Part shown: in pieces, positions 48,482 through 57,473 of the stretch
Layout of the letters: each line of letters opens with the position of its first letter
Numbering within the stretch: the stretch's first letter is position 1
NCBI RefSeq assembly: GCF_017426705.2
Contig: NZ_CP147251.1
Span: 3,012,501-3,076,500, forward strand
Direction: 5' to 3'
Length of the DNA stretch: 64,000 bases
Origin: Enterococcus sp. DIV2402
GTDB taxonomy: Bacteria > Bacillota > Bacilli > Lactobacillales > Enterococcaceae
The notes under the pieces: generated by a model
Told to the model about the DNA's origin: nothing
Seen by the model: the letters and a program-made list of their open reading frames with translations, nothing else
Database searches by the model: none
Position numbers and translations under genes: made by a program

Positions 48482-49180
48482 TTAACTAGAATAATAATAA
48501 TATCCTTGATCTTTACTTTGTTCCGCACCATTGTATACAACACCTAATACTCGAGCATTTACTATATGCAATAGTTCTTTTGCTTTAGTAACAGATTCTT
48601 TTTTTGTTACATTTTCCCGTATCACTAATAACGTTCCATCTACTTTCGATGCCATAATTTGAGCATCTGTTACTGCAACCACAGGTGGCATATCAAAAAT
48701 AATAATATCGTATAAGTTTCTTGCTTCTTGAATAACTTGATCCATACGCATGGAACCCAATAATTCTGATGGGTTAGGTGGCTTTGGTCCGCTAGTCAAT
48801 ACTGACAAATTCTCAATACTTGTTTGTTGAGCTGCATCACCTACATTTTCACCTGTACTTAGTACAGTGCTTAACCCCACTTCATTAGTTAATTGAAAAG
48901 TTTTAAAAACTGTAGGTTTTCTCATGTCTGCGTCTATTAGTAATACTTTTTGACCAGATTTAGCAAAGACAACTGCTAAATTTGCCGAAGTTGTTGATTT
49001 CCCCTCACTTGGTCCTGAGGAAGTAATTACTAATGTTTGTAATTTATGATCAATTGATGAGGCAAATTGAATATTTGTTCGAATTGTACGATATTGTTCT
49101 GAAACTGGTGATGAAGGATCTACTAGAGTAATTAAGCTTACTGGATTAGTTTGTTGTTCTTTACGTTCTTTTCTTGCCAT
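48482..49180 (-). CDS. cpsD: capsular tyrosine kinase (BY-kinase, CpsD type)
   Basis: 232 residues. Walker A SGPSEGKSTTSANLA, Walker A' LLIDADMRKP, Walker B IIFDMPPV. It ends in a tyrosine cluster (GYYYYSS) that is autophosphorylated in this family. Acts with CpsC as the separate activator and CpsB as phosphatase to control chain length and export. Confidence 0.94.
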   Translation of the reverse strand: MARKERKEQQTNPVSLITLVDPSSPVSEQYRTIRTNIQFASSIDHKLQTLVITSSGPSEGKSTTSANLAVVFAKSGQKVLLIDADMRKPTVFKTFQLTNEVGLSTVLSTGENVGDAAQQTSIENLSVLTSGPKPPNPSELLGSMRMDQVIQEARNLYDIIIFDMPPVVAVTDAQIMASKVDGTLLVIRENVTKKESVTKAKELLHIVNARVLGVVYNGAEQSKDQGYYYYSS

Positions 49181-49189
49181 GATATCCTC

Positions 49190-49975
49190 CTACACACGTG
49201 AACGGCTACGTCTAGTAGCAGTTTCATCTCTTTCCACTTTTTTTATTGACTTCTTAGGCATTTTTTGTGTTGTTGCATTAATTTCTTTTTGAGTCATTTG
49301 TGGTACAGTACCTAAAATAGTAAATTCTAAATTATCTGTTACAAAACGACTATCTTTAACTGTTCTATCTAATAATTGCATTAAGAATGCTAATCCAACT
49401 CCTACAATTAAACCCAATAACAAACCAATAGCTAAATTTAATTTATTATTTGGGGATACTGGCGTTGAACTTGCAGTTGCTTTTGAGACAATCGTAATTT
49501 TATCTACATTTGTCAAAACATCCTTCACTGTCTCCTGAAAGACTTCAGCTGCTGTATTCGCAATGTGCTCTGCATCAATGGCTTTTGGACTTGTTGCTGA
49601 AATTGAAAACATTTGTGAATTTTGAGATTGTGTCACTTCTAAAATTTCTTTAATTTGAGTTGAAGTTAATACAATATCAAAATCTTGCTCTAACCTCTCT
49701 TGTACTTGTAGTGCTAAAGCATCTCCTTCTTTAATGATATCTTTATAGGTATTTAGCATCTGCAAATTATAATTGACATCGTTTAAATTACTGTTTGTAT
49801 TTTCATTTTGAGGTAATGTAACAATTAACTGTGCACGCGAACTATACTGAGGAGTAATTACAAAAAATGTAATCGCACCTGCTAAACCTACACCAATAAA
49901 CATACTAACAATTATCAGAGCAATATGCTTCTTCAAAACTTCAAAAATTTCTTTTAAACTAACCGTTTCTTCCAT
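49190..49975 (-). CDS. cpsC: CpsC-type polysaccharide chain-length regulator (Wzz)
   Basis: 261 residues. Two membrane helices (about 16-38 and 177-198) flank an extracellular domain; the second is followed by the proline-rich SSTPVSPNNKL and a basic C terminus (RRSRSRV). It anchors and activates CpsD. Confidence 0.92.
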   Translation of the reverse strand: MEETVSLKEIFEVLKKHIALIIVSMFIGVGLAGAITFFVITPQYSSRAQLIVTLPQNENTNSNLNDVNYNLQMLNTYKDIIKEGDALALQVQERLEQDFDIVLTSTQIKEILEVTQSQNSQMFSISATSPKAIDAEHIANTAAEVFQETVKDVLTNVDKITIVSKATASSTPVSPNNKLNLAIGLLLGLIVGVGLAFLMQLLDRTVKDSRFVTDNLEFTILGTVPQMTQKEINATTQKMPKKSIKKVERDETATRRSRSRV

Positions 49976-49996
49976 CTTTTCTCCACTTTCTATCGA

Positions 49997-50947
49997 TTAC
50001 TTTGTATCTAATTGTTTTTTCAATTTATTTTGAACAGAATTCAATTCATCTTCACTGACACGCTGATAAGATACGCCATCTTGCATAAAGCCATCCCCTT
50101 GCATTTGCAATTGATCCATGGTCGTAAATGCACCACGATAATCCAAAGCAATTTTTTGCATATCATTAAAACTCATATCAGTTTTCATATTCCCTTCCAT
50201 TGCATCAAGAATATTACGATATTGAGTAACACCATCTAAAGTTAAAACTTTTTTAACAACCGCTTCAACAACAGCTCTTTGACGTAGTTGGCGTCCATAA
50301 TCACCGCGTGGGTCATCATACCGCATACGTAAATAGCCTAGTACTTCTTCACCATTCAGATGGATAGGACCAAAGGCATAATGATTTCCACTTAAATCAA
50401 ATTCCAAATCATTATTAACATCCACGCCACCGACAGCATCTACTAACTCTTTAATTCCCATCATATTAATTGAAACATAATGGTCAATTGGAATATCTAG
50501 ATATTTCTCAACAGTATCCATAGACATTGCTGCTCCACCGAATGCATAAGCGTGGTTAATTTTATCTTGTGTGCCATAACCAACGATATCAACATAGGTA
50601 TCACGGGGAATACTTACTAAGGTTGTTTTGTTATCATTTGGATTCACTGTGGCTACCATCAAGGTATCTGAGCGACCTTGTTCCGTTCGTCCTAAGTCAC
50701 CAGTATCAATTCCTAGTAACAATACACTAAATGGCTCTTTTTTGTTTAAATCGACTGGTTGTTGACGTTTCTTGGTTTCTTCATTTTTCCGCTCAACAGA
50801 TTCGTATGTTTGTTTAATTGAGCCTGATAAATCAAAGTACAATTTAGCACCTACACCAGCTGCAATCACAACTAGCGCAGCAACGATTGCAAAAATTGTT
50901 AAAAAGATTTTTTTTCCTCTTGAACTGCGTCGACTTCTTCGCGACAT
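49997..50947 (-). CDS. cpsA: LytR-CpsA-Psr (LCP) family ligase
   Basis: 316 residues. Basic N terminus (RRSRRSSRGKK), one membrane helix, and the LCP domain with LLLGIDTGDLGRTEQGRSDT, LVSIPRDTYVDI, INHAYAFGG and RMRYDDPRGDYGRQLRQ (Arg and Asp ligands to lipid pyrophosphate). It joins the finished polymer to peptidoglycan. Confidence 0.93.
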   Translation of the reverse strand: MSRRSRRSSRGKKIFLTIFAIVAALVVIAAGVGAKLYFDLSGSIKQTYESVERKNEETKKRQQPVDLNKKEPFSVLLLGIDTGDLGRTEQGRSDTLMVATVNPNDNKTTLVSIPRDTYVDIVGYGTQDKINHAYAFGGAAMSMDTVEKYLDIPIDHYVSINMMGIKELVDAVGGVDVNNDLEFDLSGNHYAFGPIHLNGEEVLGYLRMRYDDPRGDYGRQLRQRAVVEAVVKKVLTLDGVTQYRNILDAMEGNMKTDMSFNDMQKIALDYRGAFTTMDQLQMQGDGFMQDGVSYQRVSEDELNSVQNKLKKQLDTK

Positions 50948-50977
50948 TGGTCATTCCTCCATTGTTATCGAATACTC

Positions 50978-52084
50978 TTATTCAGTTGCTGAACTAACAG
51001 TTGTTTGTTCTGGGTTAGCTTCATTACCAGAATCAATTACTGGCGTTGATTCTTCAGTTGCTGGCGTTTCAGTACTTGGTGTAGTCTCTGGATTTTCTAC
51101 AGCACTTTCACTTGTATTTCCACCATTATCTACAGGAGGAACATACTCACCTTGATTACCAGTATCTGTTGGTGTTTCTGGTATCCATTGTTCTTCTGAA
51201 GATTCAGGTATTGGTTCTTCATAAACTGGTTCAGAATAAGTTTCTTCAATAATTGGCTCTTCATAAGTTTCTTCAATAATTGGTTCTTCATAGGTTTCTG
51301 TTTCAATCACTTCTTCGTAAGTTGATTCTTGTACTAAACCAACAATGTGCGAAACTTCTTCTGCTAAGGCAGTGAATTTTTCTTTTAATTTCTCATTGCG
51401 GATGTCTTCTATTTTAGCTAAGACTTCCATATAATCTTCATACGTAACAATAGCGCCTTCTTTTAATAGTTCATCAAAGCGTTTTTGTAAGTCATCTGCG
51501 GTTTTTACTTGATCAGAGGCACTTTTCAAATACTCTTTAGCTACTTTGCGCCATTTATCATCTGGAAATAATGATAATTTTTCGCTGACTTCATCGACTT
51601 GATTTTTTTTCAATTTATCTTGAATCGCCATCTCATCTTTAAACTTCAACCAATCTGGGACTTCTTTGGTAAATAGTTTATTCGTTTGTTCTTGAATTCT
51701 TAATTTGTCTGAAACATCCGTTAAGTTCTTAGAAATTTCTGTCTTTTGTTTCTCTAATTCTTTAATTCCTTCAGGTAATGAACCTTCCTTGATATTAAAA
51801 TCATCTGCTGTAACGCGGACAGCTTCTAAATCACTTTTTACTTTAGTTACGTCAGCTGTTTTCAACCCTTTTTTCAAAAAATCTTTGTCTTTGCTGGCAT
51901 ATAATCCATCGACAGTTTTTTGTAGTTCATCCAACTTTGATTTTTCATTTGTGACAGCTGTTTCTGCATAAGAAACACGCTGTTCATATTGACGGTCGTT
52001 GTTTTTTTGATAACCAATATAACAAATTCCAACAGCAGCAACTGCGACAGCTGCCACACCAAGCCCTTTCAGCATTTTATTCAT
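50978..52084 (-). CDS. unknown coiled-coil membrane protein at the head of the capsule operon
   Basis: 368 residues. One N-terminal membrane helix (about 5-25), then helical coiled-coil sequence (about 30-250) and an acidic Pro/Glu/Thr/Ser tail with YEEPIIEET-type repeats (about 265-300). No family was recognised. The topology puts the coiled coil and tail outside the membrane. It is the first gene of the operon, 30 bases before cpsA. The aaggag site is 13 bases before the first ATG, so the second ATG (codon 4, 52075) may be used. A role in wall contact or in organising the export complex is possible but unproven. Confidence 0.75.
   Translation of the reverse strand: MNKMLKGLGVAAVAVAAVGICYIGYQKNNDRQYEQRVSYAETAVTNEKSKLDELQKTVDGLYASKDKDFLKKGLKTADVTKVKSDLEAVRVTADDFNIKEGSLPEGIKELEKQKTEISKNLTDVSDKLRIQEQTNKLFTKEVPDWLKFKDEMAIQDKLKKNQVDEVSEKLSLFPDDKWRKVAKEYLKSASDQVKTADDLQKRFDELLKEGAIVTYEDYMEVLAKIEDIRNEKLKEKFTALAEEVSHIVGLVQESTYEEVIETETYEEPIIEETYEEPIIEETYSEPVYEEPIPESSEEQWIPETPTDTGNQGEYVPPVDNGGNTSESAVENPETTPSTETPATEESTPVIDSGNEANPEQTTVSSATE
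51236..51289 (-). repeat. 27-bp tandem repeat in coding sequence
   Basis: Two 27-bp units differing by one base (51236-51262 and 51263-51289), with a degenerate third beside them. Each codes for nine residues of the YEEPIIEET type in the acidic tail of the capsule-operon leader protein. Likely to vary in copy number between strains. Confidence 0.8.
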
Positions 52085-52323
52085 TTGTTGATTAACACTC
52101 CTTGTATTAATTTATTATTCATATTTTTATTTATACTTCGTTTTATAATAGACATATATGCCAATTTTACTGCAAATGCCCTATAAATGGAAGAAAATCT
52201 TTTTCATTCAATTTTCATTAAGGCCTAAAAAAAACGTTGGTATTCTAAGTTTCACCTTATATAAAAGGGTTTGTATCCGTTTTAAAAGACACCTCCTTTT
52301 TTCAGAAAAGGTAGTATTTTTAC

Positions 52324-52359
52324 AGCAAAACAATCATCCTTTAAAGTAAGAATGATTGT
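52324..52359 (-). terminator. terminator after the 3D-domain protein gene
   Basis: Minus-strand ACAATCAT / ATGATTGT stem with 14-base loop, then TTTTGC. The T run is short. Confidence 0.55.
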
Positions 52360-52376
52360 ATCGCTCGTTTGCTTAG

Positions 52377-53624
52377 TTATTGAAGAATCGTGACTTTGAC
52401 GTTGTAGCGGCGTCCCCATTGAAGACATTCTTCAGGAGTTTTAAAGTGAACATCGATGATATTGCCTTTGATTGCCCCACCTGTATCAGCTGCAATTGCT
52501 ACACCGTATCCTTCTACTTCTACTAAGGTTCCTAGTGGAATAACGCTCGTGTCAACTGCAACAGCTTGTGGATTTTGTCTTAGATCTAATCCAGAAGCTG
52601 TATAGAAACTTGCGCCAGCTTCCGCATAAGAATATGCTGTGGATTCCATATATAATACACGACCAGTTGATTGTGTTTCTTCAGGTTGTATATTTGTCTC
52701 TTGTTTCGGCGTTTCTGGTTTGGGTGTTTCTACTTTTGTTTCAGATTCTATTGTTGTATTCGTTGATTTTTCAGTTTGCACTGGTTGTTCTGCTGTTGTA
52801 TTTGCACTTGTGTCTTCAGAACTGGTTTCAGATTCAACGGTTGTTTCTTGTTTTTCTTCGGTTTGTGTTTCTTTAGCTTGGCTTTCAGCTGCTTCTTTTT
52901 CTTGCTGAGCTTTGGCTTCTTCTGCTTGACGCGCTTGCTCTGCTTCACGCTTTTCGGCTGCTTTACGTTCCACTTCTGCTTTTAGACGTTCGTTCTCAAC
53001 ATATTTACTTTGAGCTACAGATTGTAAGGCGTCTTGATTATCGGAAAGTTGATCTTGCAAATCATTGATTTTTGAATCTAAATCATTTGCTTCAGTCACT
53101 AAGGCATGCTCACTAGTTTCAAGTTCTTTTTGTGTAGTGGTGGCTGTTACTTCTAATTCTTGTAATTTAGCTACCTCTGCATCTAATTCATCTAGGGCAT
53201 CTTTTTCAGCTGTCTGCAAGACAGAAATGGCATACACCCCACTAACAAATTCTTGAATACTTGAAGCCTGTAGTAATAACATCAACTTATTTTCTGATGC
53301 TCGATTCAACTGCAACGTTCGTAAACGATCCGCAACGAGCTGTTTTCTTTGTGCAATTTTTTCTTCTGTTGCTTTCATTTCTTCTTTTGTGGATGCTAAA
53401 ATCACTTCATTTTTAGCTATTTTATCTTTCAGTTCTTCTACTTCTTGATACTTCTGATTAACATCTTGCAATGCTAATTGGACATCAGCACTAATTGTTT
53501 CACTTTTTTGTAGAAGTACTTCTTCTTTTTTATCCAAAGATTCTAGTGACTCAGCACTTACTGCTAATGGCGCTGTAACAGTCATTCCCAACAAACAAGT
53601 TGCTAAAAATTTCTTCGCTTTCAC
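52377..53624 (-). CDS. secreted SagA/SalB-like coiled-coil protein with 3D domain
   Basis: 415 residues. A signal peptide (about 1-24, ending VSAES) is followed by a long coiled coil (about 25-250) of the PcsB/SagA type, a Glu/Ala/Lys-rich and then Thr/Glu/Pro-rich linker (about 220-325), and a C-terminal 3D domain (about 330-415) with SYAEAG, TASGLDL, VAVDTSVIPLGT, AADTGG and DVHF, the three aspartates of the family. 3D domains occur in wall-lytic transglycosylase-like proteins. Enterococcal SagA/SalB proteins affect cell-wall integrity. Confidence 0.85.
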   Translation of the reverse strand: MKAKKFLATCLLGMTVTAPLAVSAESLESLDKKEEVLLQKSETISADVQLALQDVNQKYQEVEELKDKIAKNEVILASTKEEMKATEEKIAQRKQLVADRLRTLQLNRASENKLMLLLQASSIQEFVSGVYAISVLQTAEKDALDELDAEVAKLQELEVTATTTQKELETSEHALVTEANDLDSKINDLQDQLSDNQDALQSVAQSKYVENERLKAEVERKAAEKREAEQARQAEEAKAQQEKEAAESQAKETQTEEKQETTVESETSSEDTSANTTAEQPVQTEKSTNTTIESETKVETPKPETPKQETNIQPEETQSTGRVLYMESTAYSYAEAGASFYTASGLDLRQNPQAVAVDTSVIPLGTLVEVEGYGVAIAADTGGAIKGNIIDVHFKTPEECLQWGRRYNVKVTILQ

Positions 53625-53925
53625 GAATTCAACACCTTCCTTTTATTCTCCAACTTTGTATATTATACAAAAGTAGGCTTCCTTATTTGTTGCAATTCAT
53701 TTACAGATTATTACAATTCGCTGAGATAGTAGATATTTTTGATACATATCCTTATTTATCAGTGTTAAACAATGGTTAAATGTTGATAAATTAGGATTCT
53801 AGCTCGTAACGCATTTGTAACATAGTCTGTATTTGCTTCTCTATGCGGTGTTTAGTTTCTGCAACTTTCCTTCATTGTTTCTTTGCGTTACAATATTGCT
53901 ATCATATTATTTTAAGGAGGAAATT
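53625..53925. promoter_or_regulatory. divergent promoter region
   Basis: 301 bases between the 3D-domain gene (minus) and the ABC exporter (plus). On the minus strand TATAAT at about 53660-53665 lies about 35 bases before the start, and TGTAAT-N4-TGTAAA at about 53701-53716 resembles a WalR box with one base too few in the spacer. On the plus strand TTGCGT, 16 bp, TATTAT lies just before the aaggagg site. No gene was seen here. Confidence 0.5.
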
Positions 53926-55638
53926 ATGTTTCGTTTATTACATTATGCTAAAAATTATCGAAAACAAATTTTTCTCGGTCCCTTTTTCAAATTTTTAGAA
54001 GCAATTTTTGAGCTTATTTTACCATTATTAATGGCAATTTTAGTGGATGAAGGGATTCAGAAAAACAATTGGTCCAAAGTGATGGAAATGATGATTTGGA
54101 TGGTTGTCATGTCGATAGTTGGATTATTGTGCGCAGTAATTTGTCAATATTTTGCCTCGTATGCGTCACAAGGATTTGGAACAGAATTACGTAATCAATT
54201 GATGAAAAAAATCAATCAACTGTCACATCAAGAGTTGAATCAGTTTGGAACAGATACATTGATTACTCGTACAACCAACGATGTGAATCAATTGCAAGTT
54301 GCTCTAGCGATGCTTATTCGTTTGGTAGTACGGGCACCCTTTCTCAGTATCGGTGCTGTTGTTATGTCGTTTTATATTGATTGGCAAATTGGTCTGGTTT
54401 TCTTATTGATGTTGCCGCTGTTTTGTTTCGTTTTATTTTTTATTATTGCAAAATCTGTCCCGCTATACAAATTTGTCCAACGTCAATTGGATCATGTTAA
54501 CGAATTGGTTAGCCAAAACTTAAGTGGTGTACGAGTGATTCGTGCCTTTGCCCGTCGTCAAACAGAAATCAAACGTTTTGATGACTCTACGGACGAATTA
54601 TCTAAAGTTTATTTGCGCGTAACAAATCTTTCTGCATTGCTGACGCCTGCTACAACTTTAATTTTAAATATTGGTGTTTTAGCCATTTTTTACATTGGGG
54701 GCTTTAAAGTAAATATCGGTCATTTGCAACAAGGTCAAATTTTGGCATTGGTTAATTATATGAATCAAATGTTATTAGCGTTAATTGTCGTTTCCAATTT
54801 GGTCGTTCTTTTCACACGAGCGGCGGCTTCGGCAAGTCGTATTAATGAAGTCTTAGATGTTGAATCCTCTATTCAATCAGTTCAAACCACGGAAACTTCT
54901 ACGAATGATGGCAGTATTTCGTTCGAACAGGTTGATTTCCGCTTTGCTCCTGAATTTGGTTTAGCTTTAGAAAATATTAACTTCACGATTCCAAGCAACA
55001 CAACGATTGGCATCACTGGCCCCACTGGTAGTGGAAAAACAGCTTTAACTCAGTTGATTCCTCGCTTTTATGATGTTGCTGCGGGTTCGGTAAAGGTTGG
55101 CAATAAAGATGTTCGTGAGTGGGAGTTGAATGCTTTACGAAAAACAATTGCCATGGTTCCTCAAACAGCAGTCCTATTCACTGGAACGATTCGAGATAAT
55201 TTACATTGGGGAAAAAACAACGCTACAGATGAAGAATGTTGGGAAGCATTAGAGCTCGCACAATCACGTGATTTTGTCGAAGCCTTGCCTGATGGATTGG
55301 ATACGATGATTTTTGAAGGTGGAAAAAATTTCTCTGGTGGACAAAAGCAACGGTTGACCATTGCGCGAGCATTAATTGCTAAACCAGAAATTTTAATTTT
55401 GGATGATTCCTTGAGTGCGTTAGATTATCAAACAGACTTAAATTTGCGTCAAGCATTGAAAACACTTAATGGGACAGTTATCATTATTTCCCAACGAATT
55501 CGTTCAATCCAAGATGCGCAACAAATTTTTGTAATGGATGCAGGGAAATTAGTGGCTAAAGGAACTCATGAACAGTTGCTACAGACATCGCAAGAATACC
55601 AAGAAATTGTCGAATCACAAGAGGAGGGAATCGAATGA
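53926..55638 (+). CDS. heterodimeric ABC exporter, half A (EfrA/LmrC type, degenerate ATPase)
   Basis: 570 residues: six membrane helices (about 15-310) and one ATPase domain. Walker A GPTGSGKTA and signature FSGGQKQRL are intact. Walker B ends in ILILDDS (Asp in place of the catalytic Glu) and the H-loop is VIIISQRI (Gln in place of His), so this half forms the non-catalytic site. The ATG at 53926 has aaggaggaaatt ahead. Its stop overlaps the next gene (ATGA). Expected to export drugs or lipophilic compounds. Confidence 0.9.
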   Translation: MFRLLHYAKNYRKQIFLGPFFKFLEAIFELILPLLMAILVDEGIQKNNWSKVMEMMIWMVVMSIVGLLCAVICQYFASYASQGFGTELRNQLMKKINQLSHQELNQFGTDTLITRTTNDVNQLQVALAMLIRLVVRAPFLSIGAVVMSFYIDWQIGLVFLLMLPLFCFVLFFIIAKSVPLYKFVQRQLDHVNELVSQNLSGVRVIRAFARRQTEIKRFDDSTDELSKVYLRVTNLSALLTPATTLILNIGVLAIFYIGGFKVNIGHLQQGQILALVNYMNQMLLALIVVSNLVVLFTRAAASASRINEVLDVESSIQSVQTTETSTNDGSISFEQVDFRFAPEFGLALENINFTIPSNTTIGITGPTGSGKTALTQLIPRFYDVAAGSVKVGNKDVREWELNALRKTIAMVPQTAVLFTGTIRDNLHWGKNNATDEECWEALELAQSRDFVEALPDGLDTMIFEGGKNFSGGQKQRLTIARALIAKPEILILDDSLSALDYQTDLNLRQALKTLNGTVIIISQRIRSIQDAQQIFVMDAGKLVAKGTHEQLLQTSQEYQEIVESQEEGIE

Positions 55639-57386
55639 AAACAAAATCTTTTGATTGGAATAGTCTAAAACGATTCTTCCCTTACTTATTACGCTATAGA
55701 AAAGAAAACATGACTGCCATGTTACTTGGGATCATTGCTGGTCTCACTTCGGTTTATATGACCTTTTTAATTGGACAAGCGGTCGATCAGTTACTTGGAA
55801 AAGATGCGGTTGATTTTAACCAGTTATATAAAATTTTAGGTCTATTTGCCGGTATTGTTGGCGTAACCACAGTTAGTCAATGGTTTATTCAACGCTTAGG
55901 AAATCGAGTGGCTTATTTAGCAGCCGCCGATTTACGAAAAGATGCCTATCAAAAATTGAACCAACTTCCCTTGCGTTATTACGATCAGACTTCTCACGGC
56001 AATATTGTTAGCCGATTTACGAATGATATGGATAATGTTTCGGTCGCTGTATCAGCGATTTTCAATCAATTATTTTCAGGTGTTTCTGTTGTATTACTCG
56101 CTTTATTTATGATGGTTCGTATGAGTGTGGTTTTAACAATTGTCGTTTTATTATCCACACCCATTATTTTCCTAGTAAGCTGGGCTGTGGCTCGTGCATC
56201 ACAAAATGATTTTCGTCAGCAACAAGAAATTGTCGGACAAGTTTCTGGCTTTATTACAGAAATGGTGGGCAATCAAAAAATTGTCAAAGCCTTCCAACAA
56301 GAAGAAAATAATCAACAACGTTTTGAAACAATTAACCAAGAATTATATGTGCGTGGACAAAAAGCACAATTTTCTTCTTCCTTAACCAATCCGTTGTCAC
56401 GTTTTGTCGATCACTTGGCTTATGTAGCCGTTGGTTTTACCGGTGCCTATTTAATTTTTTCAGGGAGCGAATTGGTTACGATTGGGATTGTTTCGAGTTT
56501 TACTATTTACTCCTCACAGTTTTCTAAACCGTTTATTGAGATTTCAGGGATTACGACGCAAATTCAAACAGCTTTAGCTGGGTTAACACGAACATTTGAT
56601 TTAGTGGATCAAACGCCTGAATCTTCGGATAAAACTGGCAAAGAGTTAACAACTATTCAAGGTGAGGTTCGTTTTGAAGAAGTTGATTTTGCTTATGATC
56701 CCAAGCGACCATTGATTGAGAACTTCACTTTTACTGCTGAACCGGGTGAATCAATTGCCATTGTAGGAAAAACAGGTGCTGGAAAATCGACATTGGTTAA
56801 TTTATTAATGCGTTTTTACGATGTGGATAGTGGTAAAATCACCATTGACGGTGTGGATATTCGTGAATTAAAACGCGACAATTTACGCCAACAATTTGGC
56901 ATGGTGTTACAAGATACCTGGTTGTTTGACGCTTCTTTACGAGAAAATTTAACTTACGGGAATGCGCAAGCAACCGATGAAGAAATCTATACTGCATTGA
57001 AAAAAGCCTACATGTATGATTACGTCATGCGTTTACCTCAAAAATTAGATACACCAATCGGACAACAAGGAATTAAAATTTCTGATGGGCAGCGACAATT
57101 ATTAACAATTGCTCGTACAATGATTAGTAATCCAGCTATGTTAATTTTAGATGAAGCTACCAGTTCTGTGGATACCTTAACAGAAAAAAATATTCAATCT
57201 GCCTTTCTCGAAATGATGCAAGGACGCACAAGCTTCGTCATTGCACACCGACTTTCAACCATTCAATCAGCTGATAAAATTTTAGTGATGGATGCGGGGC
57301 ATATTATTGAACAAGGAACACACGAAGAGTTACTTGCGCAAAAAGGCGCGTATTATCAATTGCATCATGCACAGTTTGAACAGTAA
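55635..57386 (+). CDS. heterodimeric ABC exporter, half B (EfrB/LmrD type)
   Basis: 583 residues: six membrane helices and an ATPase domain with Walker A GKTGAGKST, Walker B LILDEATSS with the catalytic Glu, and H-loop FVIAHRLST. The signature is altered to ISDGQRQLL in place of SGGQ, the complement of the defect in half A. Together they make one good and one degenerate ATP site, the normal pattern for such pairs. Confidence 0.91.
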   Translation: MKTKSFDWNSLKRFFPYLLRYRKENMTAMLLGIIAGLTSVYMTFLIGQAVDQLLGKDAVDFNQLYKILGLFAGIVGVTTVSQWFIQRLGNRVAYLAAADLRKDAYQKLNQLPLRYYDQTSHGNIVSRFTNDMDNVSVAVSAIFNQLFSGVSVVLLALFMMVRMSVVLTIVVLLSTPIIFLVSWAVARASQNDFRQQQEIVGQVSGFITEMVGNQKIVKAFQQEENNQQRFETINQELYVRGQKAQFSSSLTNPLSRFVDHLAYVAVGFTGAYLIFSGSELVTIGIVSSFTIYSSQFSKPFIEISGITTQIQTALAGLTRTFDLVDQTPESSDKTGKELTTIQGEVRFEEVDFAYDPKRPLIENFTFTAEPGESIAIVGKTGAGKSTLVNLLMRFYDVDSGKITIDGVDIRELKRDNLRQQFGMVLQDTWLFDASLRENLTYGNAQATDEEIYTALKKAYMYDYVMRLPQKLDTPIGQQGIKISDGQRQLLTIARTMISNPAMLILDEATSSVDTLTEKNIQSAFLEMMQGRTSFVIAHRLSTIQSADKILVMDAGHIIEQGTHEELLAQKGAYYQLHHAQFEQ

Positions 57387-57389
57387 AAA

Positions 57390-57426
57390 GCAGCGAGAAA
57401 ACGCAACGTTTTCTCGCTATTTTTTA
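57390..57426 (+). terminator. terminator of the ABC exporter operon
   Basis: AGCGAGAAAACG / CGTTTTCTCGCT 12-bp stem, three-base loop, then ATTTTTTAT. Confidence 0.87.
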
Positions 57427-57473
57427 TGGATATGCTATACTTTAGAAAAGTATACAAAACGGAGGATTTTTAT

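Noticed and set aside
51236..51310. Short direct repeats considered as CRISPR
   Set aside because: They are 27-bp in-frame coding repeats without spacers and lie in a gene for an acidic tail.
52568..52985. Three overlapping open frames on the plus strand
   Set aside because: They are antisense to the repetitive Glu/Ala/Thr linker of the 3D-domain protein, where biased codons keep other frames open.
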